From: Plazaster borealis
Taxonomy: Eukaryota; Echinodermata; Asteroidea; Forcipulatida; Labidiasteridae
Length of the DNA stretch: 64,000 nt
NCBI GenBank assembly: GCA_021014325.1
Contig: CM037472.1
Location: forward strand, 37,658,234 to 37,722,233
Reading direction: 5' to 3'
Positions 22,001 to 27,480 of this stretch are shown here, in pieces; within the stretch, counting starts at the first letter, position 1, and every line of letters starts with the position of its first letter. The position numbers and the translations under genes were made by a program. Below the pieces are notes generated by a model, which was not told where the DNA came from, ran no database searches, and worked only from the letters and a program-made list of their open reading frames with translations.

Positions 22001-24872
22001 CCACCATTGTTTTTCATTGTATTCGCCATATGGGAGGCAAGTCCGAGATTTCAGCATACGGCCAAGATTGGGCCCAATTCAGGGTAAGAAATTCCATAAG
22101 TTATGGCAATCCTTCCCTACACTTGATGTGAGATAACAATATTTCTTAAGCACTTCACGTCGGATGACGTGTTTTTCCGCCAATTTTTTCTTGATTGACT
22201 TACAGAGGATATTTTTAACACCCGCAACAACTTTGGATTTTCCTCGATTTTATGCTGGCAGCCAGACAGCTGAAGTTTAAACCCACCTCGGACTTTCTAG
22301 TGTGTAGCATGCACAGGAATGCACCTACCCTGCTAGGCTTTGTTTAACGCGTACGAAGAGGGACAACAGGTTCTGGAAAAAATCACTTGTAAAATCCCTT
22401 TCTGAGGGTTACTGTGTAACCCCCGATTCCAGACCTTTGTCATGTTGTTGTACAAATATGGCACACAAGAATGGATAGGCTGCCCCCATTGTTTGTCATA
22501 AAATTTGGCTCAATGAGAGGTAAGTCTAAGTGTTTTGAAATTCCAGCATACCATGGCAGATTTTCGTCCGCGGCTGACGGCGGAGGTTCTGCGAATCACG
22601 GTGAGTGCCTCGCAGATTTTCTCATAAGACAACATAAAATCTTGGTGCTAATTATGAGAACCTTTGTAGTCGTTGTGGCAACAATATTTTCAAAACAACA
22701 ATTACTCAAGAAGCTCCAAAAAGTTCTAAAAAATAATACCGCGGGTCGGCACAAAAATTTATTCAGAATACAGACTTGAAGTGGTTAACTTTTTTATCCT
22801 TCCTTACAAAACAAGTAAATAAAATAAGTGTATACATGAAGCATATTGTTAAAAACAGACAAATACTTTTAAGTATGCCTACCCACAAGTGAGCATCCAT
22901 GTCAATGAAACTTTTACGGGTTTAGCATTTAAAGATATTTCTTGAAAACCAGATGAATAAATTACTCTATCATTAATGAATTATGAACTGCACATTTAAC
23001 GAATAGAGACGAGAATCACACCAAAAATGGTCCCCAATTTAAACAGCCGTCCGCAAGGTCTCTATTCACACCATGCCAGATCAAACGGGTTAAAATGTCA
23101 GAGTCTCCTCCCTGTGGAAGTAGCATTTTGTTTCCTCTGCCGCCTCGGCCACCTTAGAAGCCCTTTTCCACAGAAGATCTACTTCTCCAAACAGTGTCCA
23201 GCTCGCCTCGAGAGCAGTTGAGCGATATATCCCATGGTACGAATCTCAATTCAGACGTCAATAACATGAACTCGGGGAATAATATTGTAAATATTTCTAA
23301 ATGCTAAATGTTCATCTTCCGACGAGTGAGAGAGAGAAAAATACATAGATCTAAAAAAAAACTGTAAGGATTACGGCCTTTCGTTTTCCAAAATGCCTGA
23401 TTTTTTCCCCCAGACTTTTGGATCGGATCATGACCTCCGAAGGGTGTGCAATCTTTACTTTAGGTACTTTACGTATAGATGTTAAAGGGTCTGTATACAT
23501 TTGGTAATGAATCTGAAAATTATTGGCAATAAATGGATAGTATAATGAATTTTGGGAAAACTTTTCACTTAGAAGTACTGCAGTTATGGAAAAAGATATC
23601 ACTTTTTATCCCCCAAAATTTGAATCTGAGAAGCCTTACTGACAGTAACGTTTCTCAGATTGTGTATTCCAATTGCAGATTATGCTTCCCGCGAGGACAT
23701 AACCGCTCCAGATTTTTGGCAATATCTCAAAAACGCTACCACCTTTTGAAATGAAATGTTCACAGGTTAGTTTATGGTATACATCTACAACTATATAGGA
23801 TTGAAACAAACAATGGGTTCCAATTACATGTACCAAACGTATACACTCCCTTTAAAGGCCCTGTACACTATTGGTAAGATCGAAAAACACATGTTCACAG
23901 ATTCACACATAACATACATGATTTAAAGTAAGTAATGGTTGAAAGGGTTGAAAGGGTTCCTTAAAATATTTCTGCCTAAAATGCTATCGTTTCTGAGAAA
24001 TGAGTAAAAGAATAGTTTTTATCACGCGCGATATTTTGAAAAAACAGAAAACACGTAAGGTCTCTTTTCACTATTTTCTCGTGATTTCGATGACCAATTG
24101 AGCTCAAACTTTCACAGGTTTGTTGTTCATGCATTTGTTGAATCACACAAAATGTGGACACTGATTTTGAGTTGTTACCAAAAGTGTACAATACCTTTAA
24201 AACACCTGTACACGTTAGTTTATACACAATTTTCTTGAATCCAAAGGATTAGGCCTAATACGTAAGTTGAAGAGAAACCATCGGAAGATATTGCTGAGCT
24301 TGTTTTTGTAGGTTTGTGTACTTAAGAAAAGAAAACTGTCCGCTGTATGTATTCATGAATTCCACCTACATGAAGTTCATTAGGTAAAACAAAGAGATGT
24401 ATCGACTGCAAACACTTCCACATTTACCAATCATTTAAAAGCACACTCGTGAAACTGTAGACTGCCCAAAAAGAGTCAAAATTGAAAGAGATCAAACTAA
24501 CTAGACAGTACATCAAGCATCACCACGCTTTCCTCAAGAAAAAATGACTGCGTAATCAACTCCCAAAAGGGGGGAGCAATTGGGAAAAGTGGGTCAACAT
24601 TAGTACACCAAGATCTCTATTTCATCTAAAAGAGGTAACATGTGTCCTACTACACCCCTTCCCTTTCCATATTAACCCGTATTTTATTTATTTGTGGCTC
24701 CAAATACGAGGTTGATATTGGACATACATTTACCTGATAGAACGGCCTCGATGAGTGAGCCATCTGGGATATCACTGGTGCAGGTGATGGGCTGCAGCGC
24801 ATAGGTGTCGCCCGGGGTATGCTTGAACAGTAAAATCTTGTCAGACACTCCGTAGAAATCATGTTCAGGGAA
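957..24872 (-). CDS. PRKD: Protein kinase D (PRKD family), partial gene, eight exons
   Basis: This serine/threonine kinase of the CAMK group acts downstream of diacylglycerol and PKC at Golgi and plasma membranes (known for the family). Eight minus-strand exons join in frame to 355 codons: an N-terminal segment, C1a, a linker, C1b, an acidic stretch and the start of the PH domain. Both C1 domains have the complete HX12CX2CX13CX2CX4HX2CX7C zinc pattern when the split exons are joined. Domain order and phrases such as NNIPLMR and VQSVKHTKR fit PRKD1/2/3 and no other C1 family. Invertebrates usually keep one PRKD gene, so paralog numbering is avoided. The first coding exon, the rest of PH and the kinase domain are outside the window or unseen. 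No in-frame stop or frameshift was found, so the gene looks intact. Confidence 0.95.
1066..1186 (-). repeat. SINE (tRNA-Leu-like family) 3' fragment
   Basis: TTCTTATATAGCGCTTTATC and the following GAGCTACGTTTGAAATATAAGACC-like text match the 3' part of the SINEs at 1400-1845 and 14658-15066. The tRNA-like head is absent. It lies directly beyond the acceptor of the PRKD exon at 957-1034. Confidence 0.75.
1273..1369. repeat. Foldback with 19-bp perfect core arms
   Basis: GAAAGATGGAATGTTCCAT at 1295-1313 is the exact reverse complement of 1332-1350. The pairing extends outward imperfectly to about 1273 and 1369. The loop is 18 bases. No coding content; likely a small foldback transposon. Confidence 0.8.
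1400..1845 (-). mobile_element. SINE with tRNA-Leu(CAA)-like head
   Basis: Read on the minus strand, the head at about 1750-1845 carries the A box (GTGGCCGAGC-like) and B box (GGTTCAAATCCC). The body is shared with copies at 14658-15066 and 28431-28850, and the 3' end TATATAAGAAGCCACTATTA runs into an (ATT)n tail at 1401-1427. Such tails suggest mobilisation by an L2/CR1-like LINE; this is an inference. Confidence 0.88.
2000..2433. mobile_element. TTAA-flanked foldback element (AGGTAGGGTCATAG ends)
   Basis: The ends are AGATAGGGTCATAGATTGGT and ACCAACCTATGACCCTACCT, an inverted pair, flanked by TTAA at 1996-1999 and 2434-2437. A 40-nt centre at 2151-2190 is palindromic with one mismatched pair. 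The closest relative is 13489-13911. A TTAA target site is typical of piggyBac-type transposition, but no transposase is present. Confidence 0.88.
2556..2795 (-). mobile_element. SINE, second tRNA-like family
   Basis: The minus-strand head (GGTCGGGTTGGCGTAGTGG) and B box (CCCCGGTTCGAATCACGCC) lie at 2715-2795. The body with repeated GGTTTTCC and GGGGTTTTCC motifs matches 6372-6636, 6637-6792, 46385-46645 and 50418-50575. The anticodon arm is loosely tRNA-Glu-like; the source tRNA is tentative. Confidence 0.82.
2899..3022 (-). CDS. PRKD: PRKD exon: pre-PH motif and start of PH domain
   Basis: The exon is 124 nt. It encodes [20 protein letters not shown] and then [21 protein letters not shown], the highly conserved entry into the PRKD PH domain ([27 protein letters not shown]). 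Two AG acceptors sit close together. Using TTTGACAG at 3023 gives the correct phase (AG|C) with the acidic exon; the alternative TACAG twelve bases downstream would break the frame. The donor is ATG|GTAAGA. In the family the PH domain is autoinhibitory and holds the Abl-targeted tyrosine further downstream (not visible here). Confidence 0.96.
3093..3458. mobile_element. TTAA-type foldback element
   Basis: The ends AAAGGCAGGGTATGCCTTTG and AAACCCTGCCTTT are inverted. The right flank is TTAA (3459-3462); the left is TTCA, apparently a mutated TTAA. A central hairpin AGAAAGGCTTCA / TGAAGCCTTTCT occupies 3262-3289. It lies 70 bases upstream of the acceptor of the PRKD exon at 2899-3022. Confidence 0.82.
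3463..4334. other. PRKD intron sequence without recognised features
   Basis: I see no repeat pair, exon or RNA gene here. A short GCCGTAGCCGTAGCTGTAGC run lies near 4087. Confidence 0.5.
4335..5226. mobile_element. Inverted-repeat element, about 0.9 kb (GGCCTTTTCACACTG ends)
   Basis: The ends are AGGCCTTTTCACACTG and TATTGTGAAAAGGCTCT, an imperfect inverted pair. The interior alternates TTCACACTG or AGTGTGAA with CCGGAT and GAACCG motifs in opposite directions near the two ends. No target duplication was clear. Small open frames inside (for example 4664-4867) show no recognised domain. Confidence 0.7.
5281..5375. repeat. Cluster of four CATAGCAAC-type motifs
   Basis: CCCATAGCAACGAAC, CCCATAGCAACCAATG, CCATAGCAACCAGTG and CCTATAGCAATGG recur at about 22-32 base spacing. 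On the minus strand each contains GTTGCTATGG, which resembles an RFX X-box half site. This could be a decayed short tandem repeat or a regulatory cluster. Confidence 0.55.
5438..5592. repeat. 155-bp foldback element
   Basis: The outer arms TTGACTGCTTTGAGTGCT (5438-) and AGCACTCGAAGCAGTCAA (-5592) pair with one mismatch. The inner arms CTATTTTCCCGAG (5495-5507) and CTCGGGAAAATAG (5521-5533) pair perfectly around a 13-base loop. It is non-coding and lies in the PRKD intron next to the acidic exon. Confidence 0.8.
5829..5982 (-). CDS. PRKD: PRKD exon: acidic region between C1b and PH
   Basis: The exon is 154 nt and codes for about 50 residues rich in Asp, Glu, Ser and Asn (for example [20 protein letters not shown]). 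PRKD proteins carry an acidic, poorly conserved stretch at this place between C1b and PH, so composition and position support it rather than sequence identity. The acceptor is TTTCCTCAG and the phase joins the C1b exon (C|GT). The donor is CTCAG|GTTTGG, leaving AG that joins the C at 3022 to make Ser. The donor is weaker than its neighbours, but the phase match on both sides supports it. Confidence 0.88.
6079..6300. repeat. Nested palindromic element
   Basis: Three inverted pairs occur in this stretch: 46-base arms at 6079-6124 and 6255-6300 (few mismatches), a short hairpin GGCTCTTAAAAGAGCC at 6152-6167, and arms TGTGGTCTCGATGTTTC / GAAACGTCGAGACCACA at 6170-6186 and 6205-6221. The GAAACGTCGAGACC phrase resembles terminal sequences of some Penelope-like retroelements, but this is only a likeness. 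A related half lies at 52480-52610. Confidence 0.8.
6340..6366 (-). repeat. SINE 3' tail fragment
   Basis: CAATAACAGGATGAATAGGA is the reverse complement of the 3' region at 6580-6600 of the adjacent SINE. It is a remnant of another copy in the opposite direction. Confidence 0.65.
6372..6636 (+). mobile_element. SINE, second tRNA-like family
   Basis: The head is GGATCAGGTTGGCTCAGTGG and the B box CCGGTTCGAATCCCACC. A body of repeated GTTGGGGTTTTCCCCC follows, then CCTATTCATCCTGTTATTGG and an AT-rich tail. It is complete and faces the copy at 6637-6792 tail to tail. Confidence 0.87.
6637..6792 (-). mobile_element. SINE, second tRNA-like family, shortened
   Basis: It has the same head as its plus-strand partner, read on the minus strand (GGGGATCAGGTTGGCTTAGC), and the B box GGTTCGAATCCGGCC. 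The body is shorter. The tail meets the partner's tail at about 6636, forming an inverted SINE pair. Confidence 0.85.
6926..7195 (+). mobile_element. TTAA-type element, right end missing
   Basis: After TTAA (6922-6925) comes AGGCAGGGTATACTTTTGGT and the usual CAAAGACCAGTATCCTCACT text. The central hairpin AAAGGCTTC / GAAGCCTTT is at 7106-7129. The similarity stops in ACACTACTTAAATG near 7195, 43 bases from the PRKD donor at 7238. Confidence 0.82.
7238..7315 (-). CDS. PRKD: PRKD exon: end of C1b zinc finger
   Basis: This 78-nt exon is too short for routine ORF calling. With the incoming split codon it reads [18 protein letters not shown] followed by LGEAPLHE. It completes C1b: the fourth Cys, CX4H, HX2C and CX7C all fit. 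The LGE sequence directly after the last Cys is typical of PRKD. The acceptor is CATTTCCAG and the donor GTAAGT, leaving one base for the next codon (C|GT, Arg). Confidence 0.95.
7361..7808. repeat. Dispersed repeat interrupted by an inverted-repeat element
   Basis: 7634-7808 (CCCCTGGAGTTATAGATTCC, then AGTAGATCAGAGAGC and ACCAGGCAGACTCC) matches 48683-48892. A short AAAAAGTCTGAAAC piece at 7388-7402 looks like the other side of the same repeat. The element at 7410-7602 lies between them. Confidence 0.65.
7410..7602. mobile_element. GGGCCCAATTTCATAGAGC-type inverted-repeat element
   Basis: The ends GGGCCCAATTGCATAGAGC and GCTCTATGAAATTGGGCCC form a 19-base inverted pair with one mismatch. 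The interior has GCTTAAGCACAAAAAG and TTCTGCTTAAGCAG. It is 193 bp and non-coding. Confidence 0.86.
7818..8014. mobile_element. hAT-like short element, copy 1
   Basis: It matches 42874-43070 throughout. The ends are AGAGCTGCTAACTC and TTGGCAGCTCTG. ATAATCAA occurs at 7811-7818 and 8015-8022, consistent with an 8-bp target duplication and slight loss at the left end. CTCCCTGATT is repeated internally. An 8-bp duplication and CAG-starting termini fit the hAT superfamily. Confidence 0.82.
8015..9205. other. PRKD intron, no clear features
   Basis: A- and T-rich DNA with homopolymer runs (8100-8290, 8780-8800). Open frames here are compositional and show no domain. No exon expected by PRKD is missing in this interval. 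Confidence 0.5.
9206..9512. repeat. Degenerate minisatellite, unit about 50 bp
   Basis: About six units share CTGCCTCAATCCTCC, then AACCAACC and TGAG(A/T)T(G/A)TGTAGG. The units differ widely, so the array is old. It lies 350 bases downstream of the PRKD C1b exon on the minus strand. Confidence 0.8.
9864..10068 (-). CDS. PRKD: PRKD exon: linker and first part of C1b
   Basis: The exon is 205 nt, phase 0 in and phase 1 out. It starts [15 protein letters not shown], continues through [20 protein letters not shown] and enters C1b with [14 protein letters not shown] and [10 protein letters not shown]. The His and first three Cys of C1b have the canonical 12-2-13 spacing. The acceptor is AACCTTCAG and the donor GTGAGT; the split Asp codon (G|AT) is completed at 7315. 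The C1b of PRKD is the stronger phorbol-ester binder in mammals (family knowledge). The in-frame reading beyond the donor is intron and should be ignored. Confidence 0.96.
10069..10847. other. PRKD intron without recognised features
   Basis: Non-coding DNA between the C1b exon and a tRNA-like SINE. I see no repeat pair or exon here. Confidence 0.5.
10848..11010 (-). mobile_element. SINE, third tRNA-like family
   Basis: On the minus strand it reads CTTGATAGCTCAGTTGGTCG (A box) and GGTCCAAATCCGGC (B box), followed downstream by TTTCTTTGTTAAACCCC. The upstream leader with GGCTTCTGACTGGCATCCC is shared with 15598-15760, 45845-46003 and 55558-55720. The anticodon arm is distorted and the tRNA is unlikely to be functional. 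Confidence 0.8.
11557..11616 (-). repeat. SINE 3' tail fragment with (ATT)n
   Basis: Minus-strand TTTGCATTAGGCGCTTTACA and an (ATT)n tail. It matches the 3' ends of the tRNA-Leu-like SINEs in type and adjoins the TTAA of the next element. Confidence 0.65.
11621..12009. mobile_element. TTAA-flanked element (GGGATTGTATACGTTTGG ends)
   Basis: TTAA flanks at 11617-11620 and 12010-12013. The ends AGGGATTGTATACGTTTGGT and ACCAAACATATACAGACCCT are inverted. The central imperfect palindrome at 11807-11840 is TCTGAGAAAGGTTACTG against its opposite arm. Same subfamily as 44400-44804 and, inverted, 23486-23851. Confidence 0.88.
12010..13488. other. PRKD intron, mostly featureless
   Basis: No exon seen. 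13150-13410 is C-rich with opposed CCAGGGAATG and CATTGTTAACCC-like motifs that could be a decayed foldback; this is not firm. Confidence 0.45.
13489..13911. mobile_element. TTAA-flanked element (AGGTAGGGTCA ends)
   Basis: TTAA at 13485-13488 and 13912-13915. The ends AGGTAGGGTCACAGATTGGT and ACCAATCTATGACCCTACCT form an inverted pair of about 20 bases. It aligns with 2000-2433. Its right TTAA is also the left TTAA of the next element. Confidence 0.88.
13916..14281. mobile_element. TTAA-flanked element with perfect 30-bp central palindrome
   Basis: TTAA at 13912-13915 (shared with the preceding element) and 14282-14285. The centre at 14075-14104 is a perfect palindrome (left half AATAAAAACTTCTTG). 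It aligns, in reverse, with 39819-40184, which has the same centre. Confidence 0.88.
14343..14497 (-). CDS. PRKD: PRKD exon: end of C1a and Ser-rich linker
   Basis: The exon is 155 nt, too finely split for simple ORF calling. Read from the GT completing a Gly codon, it gives [17 protein letters not shown], the last zinc ligands of C1a, then a basic-serine linker ([14 protein letters not shown], then [15 protein letters not shown]). In mammalian PRKD this linker holds phosphoserines and 14-3-3 sites; a role here is inferred. The acceptor is CTGTAAG, weaker than the usual CAG, and the donor is GTAAAA after an ATG codon at phase 0. The exon lies only about 60 bases from a TTAA-flanked element at 13916-14281. 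Confidence 0.93.
14600..14657. repeat. Fragment of GGGCCCAATTTC-type element
   Basis: ATTGGCCCAATGGTACTAAT followed by CTGCTAAGCAGACAATTC resembles the family at 7410-7602 but lacks the far end. It runs straight into a SINE tail. Confidence 0.55.
14658..15066 (-). mobile_element. SINE with tRNA-Leu-like head, head truncated
   Basis: The (ATT)n tail at 14658-14676 and a body nearly identical to 1400-1845. The B box GGTTCGAATCCCAG-like text is present on the minus strand. The first part of the head (GTGTCGTGGCC) is lost at about 15066. Confidence 0.86.
15067..15597. other. PRKD intron with simple sequence
   Basis: Unassigned DNA ending in a C run, an A run and a (TA)n stretch at about 15500-15580. 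No exon seen. Confidence 0.5.
15598..15760 (-). mobile_element. SINE, third tRNA-like family
   Basis: On the minus strand: CTAGGTAGCTCAGTTGGTAG (A box), GCAGGTTCAAGTCCGGC (B box), preceded by the GCACCCCCGGACAAAGATAA leader. Matches 10848-11010. Confidence 0.82.
16143..16300. repeat. Dispersed repeat with AAGGCCAAGACCAGGGC
   Basis: TTTTATCTTTGAGAGGGCAT, AGGGCACTTCCATTGGA and GGCCAAGACCAGGGCAACAG recur in the same order at 34294-34457 and 48511-48677. Those copies end in CAGGCCTG-type inverted termini; here they are decayed. Confidence 0.75.
16301..17463. other. PRKD intron, no clear features
   Basis: No repeat family recognised. An exon-like open stretch at 16431-16639 on the plus strand is discussed as a finding, not called as a gene. 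Confidence 0.5.
17464..17828 (+). mobile_element. SINE with tRNA-Leu-like head, different body
   Basis: The head GTGTCGTGGCCGAGCGGTCT and B box GGGTTCGAATCCTGG match the tRNA-Leu-like family. After about 17580 the body differs (CAGTTGATTTGGGTCGATAG, GATGATAGGCGATATC) and ends in a T-rich tail. It represents another SINE subfamily with the same head. Confidence 0.8.
18127..18258 (-). CDS. PRKD: PRKD exon: first part of C1a zinc finger
   Basis: The exon is 132 nt and encodes [13 protein letters not shown] followed by the first two thirds of C1a. It supplies the first His, the CDFC pair and the third Cys (LKC), spaced H-12-C-2-C-13-C as in typical diacylglycerol-binding C1 domains. The SYKSPTFC and GLVRQGLKC phrases are PRKD hallmarks. 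The acceptor is TCTTTTCAG and the donor GTAAGT; phase 1 enters and phase 1 leaves, the last Gly codon (G|GT) being completed at 14497. C1a recruits the kinase to membranes and helps keep it inactive at rest (family knowledge). Confidence 0.95.
18259..19783. other. PRKD intron with a small palindrome
   Basis: Non-coding, with a G run near 19160. A 26-bp hairpin sits at 18756-18781 (arms AAAGGTCATATC / GATATGACCTTT). Confidence 0.5.
19784..20308. mobile_element. Inverted-repeat element with iterated TTTTCACGAAGAGCC, copy 1
   Basis: The ends ATATCGTCACCGTTTTCACG and its reverse complement match exactly for 29 bases; TA at both edges fits a TA target site. Inside, the motif GTGGCTCTTCGTGAAAAC recurs at about 20005, 20128, 20204 and 20280, facing the left-end copy. 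525 bp and non-coding. Related to 58802-59536. Confidence 0.86.
20309..21435. other. PRKD intron, no clear features
   Basis: Unassigned DNA. It includes a short AATA repeat near 21220 and GGCACCAAGGCAA-like remnants around 20490. Confidence 0.45.
21436..21621. mobile_element. GGGCCCAATTTCATAGAGC-type inverted-repeat element
   Basis: AAGGCCGATTTCATAGAGCT pairs with AGCTCTATGAAATTTGGTCC at the far end. The interior GCTTAAGCACAAAAAGTTGC is shared with the family. Confidence 0.8.
21664..22540. repeat. Diverged tandem duplication of about 0.4 kb
   Basis: 21664-22057 and 22146-22540 share the same ordered landmarks: CACTTCA-(T/C)-TC-GATGACGTGT, TGTGTAG-(C)-TGCACAGGA/CATGCA, GAGGGACAA, CCCCGATTCCA-ACCTT-GTC, and ATAGGCTGCC-CCATTGTTT. 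The first unit contains a TATAAATA box at 21795; the second has lost it. Could be two old copies of one repeat. Confidence 0.72.
22541..23485. other. PRKD intron, no clear features
   Basis: Open stretch at 22471-22779 overlaps the tandem duplication and shows no domain. Nothing else recognised. Confidence 0.45.
23486..23851. mobile_element. TTAA-flanked element (inverse of the 11.6 kb copy)
   Basis: TTAA at 23482-23485 and 23852-23855. The ends AGGGTCTGTATACATTTGGT and ACCAAACGTATACACTCCC are inverted. Imperfect central palindrome at 23623-23661. Aligns to 11621-12009 in reverse orientation. Confidence 0.88.
23856..24196. mobile_element. TTAA-flanked element (GGCCCTGTACACTATTGGT ends)
   Basis: TTAA at 23852-23855 (shared with the preceding element) and 24197-24200. 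AGGCCCTGTACACTATTGGT and ACCAAAAGTGTACAATACCT are its inverted ends. The interior aligns in reverse with 36423-36757. Confidence 0.88.
24734..24872 (-). CDS. PRKD: PRKD exon: N-terminal segment before C1a
   Basis: The exon is 139 nt and codes for 46 residues plus one base. It opens with [20 protein letters not shown] and closes with SLIEAVLS, matching the conserved PRKD segment FPE-FYG-DKILLF...LIE-VLS just ahead of C1a. In the family this belongs to an N-terminal ubiquitin-like, dimerising region. The acceptor is CTGTGGCAG at the 5' side and the donor is GTAAAT after phase 1; the split Ala codon (G|CC) is completed by the exon at 18258. The preceding exon, which should end near a SIVDQK-type motif, was not found in the remaining 39 kb, so it is likely beyond the window. 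Confidence 0.93.
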
Positions 24873-25257
24873 CTGCCACAGGGGGTCAAAAAAGAGAGAG
24901 CGAGAGATGGAGAGAAAAAGAGAGGGAAAAATTAGGAAATAAATAGATACATTTAATCACAGCTGTTGTGCAATTGGGGCCCCCGCATGTCTCATGCACC
25001 GTCGACTCCGCCAACGAGAAATTGTGAGAAATTGCAAGTGGCAAGGTGCTGTGGAATTGACGATGGATGACTATTGGCCATTTGACATCAGCTGTCACAT
25101 CATCTGTTAACTGCCCCAGATTACATTAAAACTACTTGTAACCAATGGGGATATTTAATATTTAAAAAAAGAACAAGCCAAAGGCCAATGTACACCTATT
25201 GTACACTAGGATTGTATTGGTAACTATCAGAACATTAAATTACCAATGTTCAACTCT

Positions 25258-25586
25258 GAAAGCTTGTTATACTTTTGGTAAATGTCAAAGAACAGTATCC
25301 TCACTTGGTGTATCCCAACATTTACATGAAACAACAAACCTGTGAAAGTTTAAGCTCAATCGGTCATTGCAATCACCAGAAAAAAAAGTGGGGAAAAAAA
25401 GTGTTTTCACTGTTTTCAAACATCAAGTTTTTGACTCATGAGATCAAAACTAATTGTTTTACTCATTTCTCAAAAACTATAGCATTTAAAGCAAACATAT
25501 TTCAAAGGGAGTTTCCCATCATAACCATCTTTATACCACGTAAGTTGTGTGTGAATCTTTACTTTTACCAATGTTCCAAACACCCT
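25258..25586 (+). mobile_element. Diverged TTAA-type element
   Basis: It carries TTATACTTTTGGTAAATGTC, the CAAAGAACAGTATCCTCACT line and TTTCTCAAAAACTATAGCAT. The right flank is TTAA at 25587-25590; the left terminus is degraded. Confidence 0.75.
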
Positions 25587-25828
25587 TTAATAGTAGAAAT
25601 CCTTACAAATGCAATTTTTTCTGAGATGCTGTATTTTTCTGAGATGCTGCATTTTTTAATCTCTTAATTTCTTGGGCAGGCAATTTTAATATTATCCATG
25701 TTAAAACATTAGAGGGAAGGAAAGAACAACCTTAGATCAGAAAATCAACAACCAATCCAATTATCCGGATTTAAAAAGAAAAATCATGAAGTCTTGTCTG
25801 AAAACAGGATACAAATTATAATATAATT

Positions 25829-26190
25829 TGTTTTACCCTTACACCGATGTGTAATAAGCACTGTATACTCAGTACTTTCCCCAAGTTCTGTGAAAAAAAT
25901 TCACAGGGGAAATCTCTCGGGTGGGATTCGAACCCACGACCTTTGCATTGTTAGAGTAGATGTCTTACCACTCGACCACCGAGATAGCCTGGTGGCTAGA
26001 GGCAGTTCGAATCCTATGTTTTAGCAGTGGGTACTGCAACGATTTAATAGATGTTAATTTTGCATCGGGGATAAAGAAATTAATTTGTTTTACCCATACA
26101 CCGATGTGTATTAAGCACTGTAAACTCAGTACTTTCCCCGAGTTCTGTGAAAAAAATCCATAAGGAAATCACTCGGGTGGGATTCGAACA
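25829..26190 (-). mobile_element. SINE, fourth tRNA-like family, one full and one partial copy
   Basis: On the minus strand the head reads CTCGGTGGTCGAGTGGTAAG and the B box GTGGGTTCGAATCCCACCC. The upstream leader has AGTTCGAATCCTATG... in opposite sense near 26010. A second partial copy follows from 26084 (same CACCGATGTGTATTAAGCAC text). The anticodon stem does not fold well, so it is not a tRNA gene. Relative at 60150-60260. Confidence 0.75.
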
Positions 26191-26877
26191 CAGGATACAT
26201 ATTTATATTGAATTTTTTTTAAAGGAAAAAAACCCTGAAAACATTTGTTTTTATTGCATTTTTTAAAAGACTTTCCTTGGGTTTATACATAGAGAATTTG
26301 TTTAAAAAGGTAATTTACCTGGTGAAGGTGAAGAGTTGAGTTTGAAACTCATATATTGAGATAAACCTTTGGTAAACAAAAAATCCCAATGTTGTTCATA
26401 TATGTGCGTAAACGTTTTTCTACGTCTCTCGAAAACAGGTGTCTATTTTGTATCAGTCCATTACTGAACACTTTCCGTTTTCCCGTATCTCACCGACTGA
26501 AAGATAATGATCAAATATGGTCATAAACACAGAGGGGAAAAAAATCAAGGTAACATGTAAACAAAACAAAATGCTTTGATAGATTGCATTATGTTGTTGA
26601 ATTTGAAGTAGAAGATTAATGAGTTATGTTCATAGGATGCATGTTCTGTATTTACTTATTTACTTATTTTTGCTGTGTATTTCCCGTGTATTTTGCTTGT
26701 CTGTATTTTTCTGAAATATTTTTATCCGCAACCTGAACCTTTTTTGTTATAGGAAAATTTACATTTTCCTCCTCAGTCTAGTCTTCTCCAATTATTCTTA
26801 GGCTTTTTTGTATCTCTTTTGTGTGTTATTTGATTGAACTTGTGGAAAAATAATAATAACAATTAATGTATTATTAC
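26191..26877. other. Unassigned AT-rich DNA
   Basis: No repeat partner, exon or RNA gene seen. Confidence 0.4.
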
Positions 26878-27209
26878 AGCACAACATTGGCAATTGTCAC
26901 AGTCCAGTATTCGCACTTTATGTGACCCAACACATGTAGACGTACATGAAATAACAAACCCGTGAAAGTTAAAGCTCCATCGGTCATCAGAGTCACCAGG
27001 AAACAGTGAACAATTCCATGTTTTCAAACATCGTTGTGGGTTTTTTTTTCATCTGAGATCAAAACTAATTGTTGGACTCATTTCTCAAAAACGGTAGCAT
27101 TTCAAGCACAAATATTTTGAAAGGAAGTTTCCCACCGTGATGACCATTTTTTGAACCGTTGTGCAAATCTGTGAACATTTATATTTTCATTCTTACCAAT
27201 GTTGTGCAG
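26878..27209 (+). mobile_element. Element related to the TTAA families, other termini
   Basis: The interior lines (CACTTTATGTGACCCAACAC, TCATTTCTCAAAAACGGTAG) match the 23.9 and 25.3 kb copies. The ends are CAGCACAACATTGGCAATTG and TTACCAATGTTGTGCAG, and TTAA is not evident at the borders. Confidence 0.7.
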
Positions 27210-27370
27210 AAGTTTTTAGGTTTTTCTTTCTTTGAAGAAAGCACAGCGCATCTTTGTAGTTCTTAACCGACTTTGTCTTGAATAAGTTGGTGCAGTACAT
27301 TTTTGAAAGGGTGTACATACATATGATGTACATTTCACTCAAACTATCTTGATTTTCAGAAGTTTTTTTA

Positions 27371-27480
27371 GCCTGCGTGGCCAAGTGGTCTAGAGCATCG
27401 AACTCAAGTTCTGATGGCTGAGTCATTAGAGTGTGGGTTCGAATCCCGGTCATGACATTTGTGTTCTTGGGCAAGACAAT
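27371..27480 (+). mobile_element. SINE head, tRNA-Leu-like
   Basis: GCCTGCGTGGCCAAGTGGTC, a CAA anticodon loop in GAACTCAAGTTCTGATGG, and GGGTTCGAATCCCGGTCATG. The cloverleaf is partly preserved, but the 5' side is altered and a SINE body remnant (TTGGGCAAGACAATTAAC) follows. Probably a truncated SINE rather than a tRNA gene. Confidence 0.7.

Noticed and set aside
25275..25667. 130-codon open frame, plus strand
   Set aside because: Translation of a diverged TTAA-type element and its flank.
25905..25985. Possible functional tRNA on the minus strand
   Set aside because: A and B boxes are present, but the anticodon arm does not fold and the same head occurs in partial SINE copies.
27371..27450. 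Possible tRNA-Leu gene
   Set aside because: Acceptor stem altered and SINE body remnant attached; better explained as a truncated SINE.
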